Below are positions 1 to 6,699 of a DNA stretch of 64,000 bases, in pieces. The position numbers and the translations under genes are program-made. How positions within the stretch are numbered: position 1 is the first letter of the stretch; each line of letters begins with the position of its first letter. The notes beneath the pieces were generated by a model. It ran no database searches and was not told where the DNA came from. It was given only the letters and a program-made list of their open reading frames with translations. The DNA is from Halostagnicola sp. A-GB9-2 (GTDB lineage Archaea; Halobacteriota; Halobacteria; Halobacteriales; Natrialbaceae). The stretch lies in assembly GCF_030068615.1 (NCBI RefSeq), contig NZ_JASJOC010000013.1, positions 1 to 64,000 of the forward strand, written 5' to 3'.

Positions 1-571
1 CTGCCTGTACTACGTATACACCCAATTCCAAATCCCATTCTGGGGACTCCCACACAGTCGCCTCGAGTGTCGTGAACACCTCATCGACAGCTCGGTTTGC
101 AACTCTATCTGCAAGGAAGTCAAACTCCTGATCCCAATGAGAAGGATCCTCGGGGCCACGGAATGCGTTGTTTTCCTTATAGTAGTTCGTCTGCAATCGC
201 TCGGCTTCGCGGAGGCTCTCTTCCTCAAGTGGTGACTCGTCATTCGCCTGGATATGCAGCCCACGCTCATCGACTGTATCTGCATGCACACGCTCGCCCT
301 GGTTATCGTATTGCTCGCCGTCATCGAGTTCTGATCTAAGTAGTGTTGCTTGGTAGGAGTCCTCAGTGACGACGCTCAAAACAGTTTCCTCGAGTGTTGG
401 AATATCAACTCCCTCCTCGGTGAGGCCAGCTGGCAGTTCGTCTGGCTCTGGGATCTCCCCACTGTCGGTTGGTTCTTCGCCATCTTCATCAAGACACCCA
501 CTGACAGCAGCTCCCATACTCACCGTAATCACGCCACCGAGAAACTCTCGGCGGCCATTTGTGAAACCCAT
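1..571 (-). CDS. Tat-exported lipoprotein, partial (C-terminus beyond window)
   Basis: An open frame of about 190 codons runs off the left edge, so only the N-terminal part is present. From the ATG at 571 the protein begins with a twin-arginine signal (GRREFLGG, residues 6-13), a short hydrophobic stretch and a lipobox ending in Cys26 (AAVSGC), followed by an acidic tail. This is the haloarchaeal lipoprotein pattern: export through Tat, then lipid anchoring on the outer face of the membrane. The mature part (acidic, with an ELPAGLTEEGVD stretch) resembles no family I can name. It may be a hypothetical surface or solute-binding protein. The export assignment is well supported; the function is unknown. 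Confidence 0.75.
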   Translation of the reverse strand, partial: MGFTNGRREFLGGVITVSMGAAVSGCLDEDGEEPTDSGEIPEPDELPAGLTEEGVDIPTLEETVLSVVTEDSYQATLLRSELDDGEQYDNQGERVHADTVDERGLHIQANDESPLEEESLREAERLQTNYYKENNAFRGPEDPSHWDQEFDFLADRVANRAVDEVFTTLEATVWESPEWDLELGVYVVQA

Positions 572-1424
572 GAATATGCTATGTGAGTGCCCACCATTCA
601 TATGTTTATTCAAAGTGGGATCTATCGTCTTCCAGACTCTAGAGTTACACACAGCTACACTCGGTTGGGAAGAATCCTGCCACTGGACGATCCTCTGTCG
701 GTTGCACCATATAGATTCGGTATAAGTGCCACTTGAATGATGGTGAGGTTCCATTCAAATATCGACATGGTATTGAATTACCTCGGTAGTAGTCGGTGGA
801 GGAGAGACTGTCTACCACGAGCCAAATGTCTTATTTGGGCATATTTGGTCAACCATTGGCCCGACCAGCCCACATATTACACTCGTACAGCTGTATAATC
901 AAATCATCCATTTGGAACGCTAGGCAACACAAGGCCTCAATAAGAAGCGGTCGTTCAACTTGAAATGCAGTGTCTTTCAAAACCCGTGCCAACGGCGTGG
1001 TGCGACGGGTACTGTCAGATCGTGGTAGACCGACTGACTCTCACGGATGCACTGCGGACATTCGAGTGTTAATTCCAGACGACCCACTTCGTGGGAAGAT
1101 CGAGGGGGTTAAGCTCGGCTGCCCACACGTTCGGATTTCGGACAGGCGGCCTAAGCGGTGAAGCCTCGGGGCTTGTCCCGAGGTAGTTCACTCTCGGAGA
1201 CACCCCACAACAACCAACATTGGCCTTAAGGGAGTAAGTGCGGTCTAAGGCTTCGTTGGGGGCGTTCTTAATCGCGTTACGGGGAATCAAGGAGAAAGGC
1301 TCGCCCCTTCAGGGCGGGGATGAATCCGACAACCCACTACACGGTCCACCGCTCGATGGCACGGCAGGATATTCCACGCGGCACAATCCATACCATCAAG
1401 TAGGTTTGTCCACATAGGTTACGT
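572..1424. other. Intergenic region with dispersed repeat and TnpB-associated hairpins
   Basis: No convincing gene is present. Positions 822-938 hold a repeat related to 30371-30465 (see findings). Positions 1158-1191 form a hairpin: GTGAA/TTCAC outer arms and an inner CCTCGGG/CCCGAGG stem. Positions 1303-1330 hold a CGCCCC-TTCAG-GGGCG hairpin followed by GATGAATC. Both resemble the structured ends of IS200/IS605-type elements. The motif GGATATTCCACG at 1367-1378 also lies upstream of the second TnpB gene. The region is probably the left end of the TnpB element plus older element debris. Short open frames here are not supported. Confidence 0.5.
1158..1191 (+). repeat. Hairpin (IS200/IS605-type end)
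   Basis: Inverted repeat with inner arms CCTCGGG and CCCGAGG around a short loop, and outer arms GTGAA and TTCAC. Such imperfect hairpins are recognition structures at the ends of IS200/IS605 elements. Assignment to this class is by resemblance and by its position upstream of tnpB. Confidence 0.5.
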
Positions 1425-2705
1425 ATGGCGAAACAGGTCGTCACCCGCACCTACACTGCTTCTATCAGGAATCAGCAACAGGTGTCTGATGACCTCGATT
1501 CGCTCGGGTTCTCAGCCTCGAAACTCTGGAACGTCGGGCGGTGGACAATCAGTCGTGTCTGGGACGAAATCGACTACATTCCAGAACATGACGAACTCAC
1601 CGCGTACCTCAAGAGTCACGAACGCTACGATGACCTGCATTCTCAGTCAAGTCAGCGAGTCCTTCAAGAACTCGCTGAGGCGTTCACCGGCTGGTACGGC
1701 AAACGACGCAACGGAGACACGCGAGCGAACCCGCCCGGCTACCGCAAACACGGTGACGAACACCCGCGTTCCACAGTCACGTTCAAAGCCGCTGGCTTCA
1801 AGCTCGACACAAAGTACAACCGGGTTCGACTCTCAAAAGGCTCGAATCTGAAAGAATACTGGTCGGACTTCATCCTCTGTGAGTACCAGACCCGGCCCGA
1901 CGTTGACCTCTCAACCGTGGAGAACATCCAACAGGTGCGGGCTGTCTGGACTGGCGAGGAATGGGAACTCCACTTCGTCTGCAAAGTCGAGATCGACGTG
2001 TCCGAAGCACCCGGTAAGAAGACAGTGGGTGTTGATCTCGGTATCAACAACTTCGCGGCGCTCGCCTACGAAGACGGCCAGGCCGACCTGTACCCACTCA
2101 ACTGTCTGAAGCAGGACGACTACTACTTCAGCAAGCGCATCGCTCGGTGTGACGACTCTACGTCCAAGCAAGCAAATCGGTTGAACCAGAAGAAGTCGGC
2201 TCGCCGCACCCACTACTTCCACGCCCTCTCGAAACACATTGTTGAACGATGTGTGGATGAAGGAGTTGGAACCATCATGGTAGGCGACCTCTCCGGTATC
2301 CGCGAAGACGAGGAGAACGGTGAGTCAAAGAACTGGGGGAAGCATGGCAACCTCGACTTGCACTCGTGGCCGTTCGACCGATTCACCGACCTCCTCGAAT
2401 ATAAGGCCGAGATGGAGGGTATCGCGGTCGAAGAAGTGTCCGAGCGGGATACGTCGAAGTCGTGTTCGTGCTGTGGTCGCACGCGGGACGCGAACCGTGT
2501 TGAACGCGGGTTGTACGTGTGCGACGTATGCAAGATGGTAGCGAACGCTGATGTGAATGGTGCTGAGAATATTCGACAGAAAGTATCTCCGAGTCCCGCC
2601 ACGGATGGCGGTGATAGGAGTAACGGCTGGTTGGCACAGCCATCGACGTTCCTGTTTGACAAGGAAACTGGCGCGTTCGCGCCTCAAGAGCGGGTCACGT
2701 CGTAA
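1425..2705 (+). CDS. tnpB: TnpB, RNA-guided nuclease of an IS1341-type element
   Basis: A 426-residue TnpB, full length for the haloarchaeal family. The RuvC-I motif VGVDLGINN carries Asp204. The C-terminal zinc finger has CSCC at 347-350 and CDVC at 366-369. RuvC-III is NADVNGAEN with Asp376. The RuvC-II strand reads TIMVGDLSGIREDEE, so glycine (G287) stands where the canonical catalytic Glu would be; a Glu further along (IREDEE) could substitute. No tnpA is present, as in IS1341-type elements. In this family the enzyme uses a right-end-derived guide RNA to cut DNA and favour element retention. The downstream 2706-2762 region carries the structured right end. It closely resembles the TnpB at 5198-6454. 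Confidence 0.93.
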   Translation: MAKQVVTRTYTASIRNQQQVSDDLDSLGFSASKLWNVGRWTISRVWDEIDYIPEHDELTAYLKSHERYDDLHSQSSQRVLQELAEAFTGWYGKRRNGDTRANPPGYRKHGDEHPRSTVTFKAAGFKLDTKYNRVRLSKGSNLKEYWSDFILCEYQTRPDVDLSTVENIQQVRAVWTGEEWELHFVCKVEIDVSEAPGKKTVGVDLGINNFAALAYEDGQADLYPLNCLKQDDYYFSKRIARCDDSTSKQANRLNQKKSARRTHYFHALSKHIVERCVDEGVGTIMVGDLSGIREDEENGESKNWGKHGNLDLHSWPFDRFTDLLEYKAEMEGIAVEEVSERDTSKSCSCCGRTRDANRVERGLYVCDVCKMVANADVNGAENIRQKVSPSPATDGGDRSNGWLAQPSTFLFDKETGAFAPQERVTS

Positions 2706-2762
2706 ACCACAATATCCCAACGCGGTCGGGAATCCTCGCGCTTTCAGCGCGGGGAGGATGTC
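2706..2762 (+). ncRNA. TnpB element right end; predicted 3' part of reRNA scaffold
   Basis: Just after the tnpB stop, the motif AATATCCCAACG is followed by a GCGCTTTCAGCGC hairpin and the terminal GGAGGATGTCAA. The same order occurs after the second tnpB, where the hairpin bases differ but pair (compensatory change), which supports a selected RNA or DNA structure. In IS200/IS605 elements this region forms the guide RNA scaffold, and sequence just beyond the end acts as guide. The exact 5' end of the RNA cannot be seen; it probably overlaps the tnpB coding region. Confidence 0.6.
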
Positions 2763-3247
2763 AATACTCGTAGCGTATTCGACGACCCGTTCGTGAGCAG
2801 AGGTGAGTCACTCATATAGGAGGGTCGAAAAATAAATTGCAAAGTGATAATCAGCCGTACAACGGGCCCCTCATATTTCCCAGCATCAACCGTAGCGTTG
2901 GGTTTGGCGTGTTTGTGGACATCTACAACTGAAAAAACCTCGCGATTCCCCTCCAAGAAGTATCCAAATAGGCCTGAATCAGCTTGTTGACGGTCCTCAA
3001 AAATGCGTTGGGGAAGGCCTGTTGGCGATGATCGATCTGTCGGCAACAACAGATGTCCCTAGCTTCCCGTTCGCAGTTGATTGTTTCGAGCCCCCTCCAT
3101 ATCAACCTTATTGCTGGCTTGATATTTTCTTGTGCGAATGAACATTACCAGTTCACCAAGACGGTTCATCACCGTTCTGAGGCGTCAAAAATTTATGCTC
3201 CGGACAAGGTTGTGCGAACAATCGTTTTAACATAGGTTGAATAGTAA
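2763..3247. other. Intergenic stretch, nothing recognised
   Basis: Between the TnpB right end and the short fragment at 3248. Overlapping short frames occur on both strands, but none has family resemblance. An AT-rich tract lies around 3100-3240. I see no RNA gene. Confidence 0.4.
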
Positions 3248-3382
3248 CATCCTCTCCTCATTAAAAACGCGTTCACCGACTTCAGTGAACTCATCCGCCT
3301 CGTGAACGACGGTGACGTCCGCTACGACGAGCTTCGGTTCGAGTTCGACATCGCGGTTGAGGACGCGCTCGGAATCGTCTAA
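3248..3382 (+). pseudogene. C-terminal fragment of an unidentified protein
   Basis: A 44-codon frame after an upstream stop ends in a coherent acidic peptide (FTDFSELIRLVNDGD ... VEDALGIV). It has haloarchaeal composition and no start codon of its own near the homologous-looking part. It looks like the tail of a gene whose body was deleted. I cannot assign a family. Confidence 0.35.
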
Positions 3383-3411
3383 AAGGTGAAAGGTGACCCA
3401 GTCGACGACCG

Positions 3412-4716
3412 CTACCCGTCACACGTGCTTTCGGGCGTGACGCTGCCGCCGATCGACGAGCAGTCAGAGATTTCCACCTCGTCAGTTGTCTCGACGGTCA
3501 CGTTGCCCTCGATCGAGGAGTTCCCCTTGAGTTCGATCGACACCTCGTCAGTTGTCTCGACGGTCACGTTGCCCTCAATGACCGAACTTCCGGACAGATC
3601 GATATTGACCTCGTCGTCGGTCGTAACCGTCACGTCGTCGCGGATCCGCTCGTTGCCGCTCATCGTCAACATCACTTCGTCGCTCGTGTCGACATCGACG
3701 CTTCCGTCGATTTCCGAGCCGCCACTGACATCGATGTGGACCTCGTCGGTCGTCTCGACAGAGAGGGGGCCGACCGACGCGTCGCCGCTCAGATCGACTG
3801 TTACCTCGTCGGTCGATCCAAGCGACATCGCGCCGTCGACGGTCCCACCGCTACCGACGATCACGTCGAGTTCGCCCGCCTCGTCGGCACAGAACCCCCC
3901 GCCGACAGTGCCGCTGATATTGGCGATCACCTCGTCGCTTGTCGACAGCTGGAGGGGGCCGCCGATCGTTGCCCCGCCACCCATCGAGAGCTCTATTTTG
4001 GCACCCGTGTCGATGCTGAAGTAGTCGGCGACGCTGCCGTGATGCGTGACATCGACCTCGTCGTCTGTTCGGATGTCGACGGCTCCGCCGACATCGATCC
4101 CACCGCCGATCTGCTCAGAGACTTCACCGGAGGTGTGTATCACGACGCTGCAGTCGGTGCCGCCCCACGCCGGAAAATTCTCGTCCGTACAGCCGGGCGG
4201 GTCGCGCGGCGCACACACGTCCTGACCCGGTCGCGTACAGCTTACCTGCACCGATCGGGTGAGATCGACAGACTGCTCGGGGCTCGACGCCGAGACCGAC
4301 ACCTCCATGGTTCCGACGCCACCGCTACAGGAGAGGTCGCCTTCGATCGCATCGGAGGCTCCCGGCGGCAGTCCAGCAGGGGTTCGGAGTGAGTTCGGGT
4401 CAACAGGGGCGTCGACGCCGTCGACGATTTCTGCCTCGATCGAAGTGAGTTCCGACCCAAATCGGTTCGTCACCTCAAACAGTGTCACGGTGTCGCCGTC
4501 GCCGCCCGAGGGCTCCTCGATGTCGATCTCGAGCAACGCGTTCTCGTCGACTGCGGTACCGATGTCGAACGCGCGGTCCGCAGAGAGCAAGTCGAACGCG
4601 CCGGTCGTGTACGCACCCGCCGTGCCAACTGCTCCAGTGCCGACGAGCAACAGGAGAGAGCGACGGCTGATCCCGCCCCCCGATCGGCTTCGATTACGCT
4701 TGCGTTTTCGTGCCAT
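3412..4716 (-). CDS. Tat-exported DUF1102-like protein with a repeat solenoid
   Basis: A 434-residue protein from the ATG at 4716, just before the basic Tat signal (SRRSLLLLVG, residues 17-26). After the signal comes the TGAFD...ADRAFDI segment seen in DUF1102-like surface proteins; the protein at 11526-12113 has a matching segment. From about residue 230 to the end the chain is a repeat of roughly 22-24 residues. Each unit carries a T(T/S/D)DEV core then alternating hydrophobics and a Ser-Gly turn; eight clear cores (RTDDEV, STSDEV, GSTDEV, ETTDEV and variants) and two degenerate ones are visible. The pattern predicts a beta-solenoid, possibly a right-handed beta-helix. Cysteines flank the repeat region. 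Function unknown; probably a cell-surface structural or adhesive protein. Confidence 0.8.
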   Translation of the reverse strand: MARKRKRNRSRSGGGISRRSLLLLVGTGAVGTAGAYTTGAFDLLSADRAFDIGTAVDENALLEIDIEEPSGGDGDTVTLFEVTNRFGSELTSIEAEIVDGVDAPVDPNSLRTPAGLPPGASDAIEGDLSCSGGVGTMEVSVSASSPEQSVDLTRSVQVSCTRPGQDVCAPRDPPGCTDENFPAWGGTDCSVVIHTSGEVSEQIGGGIDVGGAVDIRTDDEVDVTHHGSVADYFSIDTGAKIELSMGGGATIGGPLQLSTSDEVIANISGTVGGGFCADEAGELDVIVGSGGTVDGAMSLGSTDEVTVDLSGDASVGPLSVETTDEVHIDVSGGSEIDGSVDVDTSDEVMLTMSGNERIRDDVTVTTDDEVNIDLSGSSVIEGNVTVETTDEVSIELKGNSSIEGNVTVETTDEVEISDCSSIGGSVTPESTCDG

Positions 4717-5134
4717 GAGTTGGGCCCCACAATGCGGAAAAGGCACCGCTGGCGTGGGCGCCTGCAAGACCGACGCCCTCACTTGTCTCTGCAGCGAGAA
4801 TCAGACTCCGGCGGGTAATCGACCCCCTGGATCCCCGCTTGCGCCCCCTTTTGAGCCCCATATCTGGAGAGTTAATAACTTGAGAGAGTATAGCGACGGG
4901 AACCTATTCAATCTTATTGAATTGTCTCGAAACGTTAGGTTCACAACACCAACGGTCGCTGTCGCCCGACGACTATCGATTATAGAGTGTGTCGCGGCCG
5001 ACCAACCGTCTCGCGATCGGAGTTCGTTCACTCGCTCGATTGCGGTGTCTCTCTTTGAACAGCGAGAGAATTTTACCGTTTACGGTGGGCGTGAATCGCG
5101 TCACTGGACGACACAATCCACTGTTGGTGGCTGG
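4717..5134. other. Intergenic region with a degenerate element end
   Basis: No gene is supported. AT-rich sequence around 4865-4960 could hold a promoter for the gene on the minus strand. At 5081-5107, ACCGTTTACGGT forms a short hairpin followed by GGGCGTGAATCGCGTCA. This resembles the GATGAATC-type end at 1303-1330 and the sequence at 62638-62665. It may be the remnant of another TnpB-type element. Confidence 0.4.
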
Positions 5135-5149
5135 CTGGATATTCCACGT

Positions 5150-5197
5150 TGACATCCTCCTCCGCCTGAAGGCGGAGGAATCCCAAGCGTTGGGATA
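5150..5197 (-). ncRNA. TnpB element right end; predicted 3' part of reRNA scaffold
   Basis: Read on the minus strand, the tnpB stop is followed by AATATCCCAACG, then a CCTCCGCC-TTCA-GGCGGAGG hairpin and the terminal GGATGTCAA. The architecture matches the right end after the first tnpB, with a different but paired stem. By analogy with characterised TnpB elements this is the guide RNA scaffold end. The adjacent guide would begin with the CGTGGAATATCCAG bracket sequence. Confidence 0.6.
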
Positions 5198-6454
5198 TTA
5201 CGGTTTGCAGACTCCCTGTTCTCTCGGTGTGAACCGGCCGCTCCCGCGATTGAACAGGAAGACTCCGGGCTGTGCCAACCAGCCGTTACTCATATCTCCC
5301 GTCGGTGGACTCTGAGTTATCTTTCGTCGGATGTTCACCGCACCGTTCACATCTGCGTTCATCGTCGTCTCGCACGACGAACAGACGTACAATCCACGCT
5401 CCACGCGGTTGCTGTCTCGAATCTTCCCACAACACGAACACGTTTTGCTGGTATTTTCCTCATCGACACGATCAACGAGGATCCCGTGTTCCTCGGCCTT
5501 GTATTCAAGGAGACGGGCGAATCGGTCGAACTCCCATCCGTGGAGTTTCTTGTTCCCCGACTGGCCCCAGTTCCGCGAGGCACCGTTCTCGTCTTCGCGG
5601 ATGTCGCTGAGGTCGCCAACCGCGATCTTCTCCACGCCTTCTTCGACGCATCTCTCAACGATGTGTTTCGAGAGCGTGTGAAGGAAGTGGTCTTTGCGTC
5701 GCGAGAGCTTCCGGCGAGCCTTCAGCGCACGCTTCGACGGCCCGTTCTCGCCTTCGGTTTGGTATTCCTCGCGGGTGAAGTAGTGCTTGTCCTCTTTCAG
5801 AACGTTCCCCGGATACAACTCACTCGCCCCATCTTCGTAGTCGATCGCGAGGTAGTTGCTGATACCGAGGTCGATACCAGCCGTGTTGTCGCCGGGTGCA
5901 TCCTCAACAGGAATCTCTTTCTTGCAGACAAGGTGTAGTTCCCACTCGTCTCCGTTCCAGACGGCACGCACTTGCTGGATGTTCTCGACTTCTACGTCGG
6001 GGCGGGTTTCGTACTCCGCGAGTATGAAGTCTGACCGTGTTTCTTTCAGGTTGAAGCCTTTCGAGAGGCGGAGTTGGTCGTGCTTGTCGTCGTGTTTGAT
6101 GCCTTTCTGTTTCCACGTCACAGTGGAGCGTGGGTGTCGATCGCCACGTTTCCGATAGCCTGGTGGGTTGTTGCCGTCATCAGAGTTGTACCAGCCGTTG
6201 AACGCCTCAGCAAGTTCTTCGAGAACTCGCTGACTTGACTGAGAATGAAGGTCACTGTAGCGTTCGTGGTTTTTCAACTCCGACTTTAGCTCGGCTTCGT
6301 CGGGTATCTCACCGTCTTCATCCCACCGTTCTTCGATGTAGTAGCGGCCGACGTTCCACAGTTTCGACGCGGAGAACCCGCACTGGTCGAGATCGGCACG
6401 AACCTGACTGTGGTTCGTGATCCGGGCGACGTAGGTTCGGGTCGTCTCCAGCAT
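5198..6454 (-). CDS. tnpB: TnpB, RNA-guided nuclease of an IS1341-type element
   Basis: A 418-residue TnpB from the ATG at 6454, whose N-terminus (MLETTRTYVARI) aligns with the other copy; the in-frame upstream extension has no family likeness. RuvC-I AGIDLGISN carries Asp195, the zinc finger has CSCC near 339-342 and CSSC near 358-361, and RuvC-III NADVNGAVN carries Asp368. RuvC-II reads IAVGDLSDIREDEN, again with Gly (G280) in place of the canonical Glu. N-terminal and central segments (FSASKLWNVGR, LHSQSSQRVL, VENIQQVRAVW) are shared with the first TnpB, so the two elements are close relatives. The gene looks intact. Confidence 0.93.
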   Translation of the reverse strand: MLETTRTYVARITNHSQVRADLDQCGFSASKLWNVGRYYIEERWDEDGEIPDEAELKSELKNHERYSDLHSQSSQRVLEELAEAFNGWYNSDDGNNPPGYRKRGDRHPRSTVTWKQKGIKHDDKHDQLRLSKGFNLKETRSDFILAEYETRPDVEVENIQQVRAVWNGDEWELHLVCKKEIPVEDAPGDNTAGIDLGISNYLAIDYEDGASELYPGNVLKEDKHYFTREEYQTEGENGPSKRALKARRKLSRRKDHFLHTLSKHIVERCVEEGVEKIAVGDLSDIREDENGASRNWGQSGNKKLHGWEFDRFARLLEYKAEEHGILVDRVDEENTSKTCSCCGKIRDSNRVERGLYVCSSCETTMNADVNGAVNIRRKITQSPPTGDMSNGWLAQPGVFLFNRGSGRFTPREQGVCKP

Positions 6455-6464
6455 CGTACTGTGT

Positions 6465-6496
6465 GCATAACGAGTTATGCAACAGAGTATATTAAA
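6465..6496 (-). promoter_or_regulatory. Promoter of the second tnpB with dyad element
   Basis: TTTAATATAC on the minus strand (6487-6496) is a good archaeal TATA box about 37 bp upstream of the ATG at 6454. GCATAAC-GA-GTTATGC at 6465-6480 is a 7-bp inverted repeat between the TATA box and the expected transcript start. That position is typical of a repressor operator; a 5' RNA hairpin is the alternative. Confidence 0.5.
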
Positions 6497-6664
6497 GACT
6501 GTGTTTGACGTGGAATATCCAGGCGTACCGGAGTCGGTGGAATGAGTCACTGAGTGACGGCGCGTATCCACGCCGTAAACGACGTGGTATTGCGCCTGCT
6601 CAGCGTATAACTGTAAGCAATTGATGAAAGCACTACCATACCCGTCCAATAACTGTGAGACACG

Positions 6665-6671
6665 ATTAAAC
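6665..6671 (+). promoter_or_regulatory. TATA-like box for the pseudokinase fusion gene
   Basis: ATTAAAC about 30 bp upstream of the ATG at 6700 fits a leaderless transcript starting close to that ATG. It favours 6700 over the in-frame GTG at 6676. Confidence 0.4.
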
Positions 6672-6699
6672 TATTGTGCTGCACTCAAAACGGCATGAT

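Larger units (their letters stand above)
5135..6522 (-). mobile_element. IS1341-type TnpB element bracketed by a 15-bp inverted repeat
   Basis: CTGGATATTCCACGT at 5135-5149 and its exact reverse complement at 6508-6522 flank the tnpB gene. The right-end motif (TTGACATCCTCC on this strand, 5149-5160) lies directly inside the lower-coordinate repeat. IS200/IS605 elements do not normally have terminal inverted repeats, so the bracket could be a target palindrome, an adjacent inverted element end, or a genuine terminal feature. GGATATTCCACG also occurs upstream of the first tnpB (1367-1378). Confidence 0.55.

Noticed and set aside
970-1290. Small open frames on both strands (63 and 73 codons)
   Set aside because: Overlapping frames in opposite directions through hairpin-containing, element-like DNA; no domain, no start signal.
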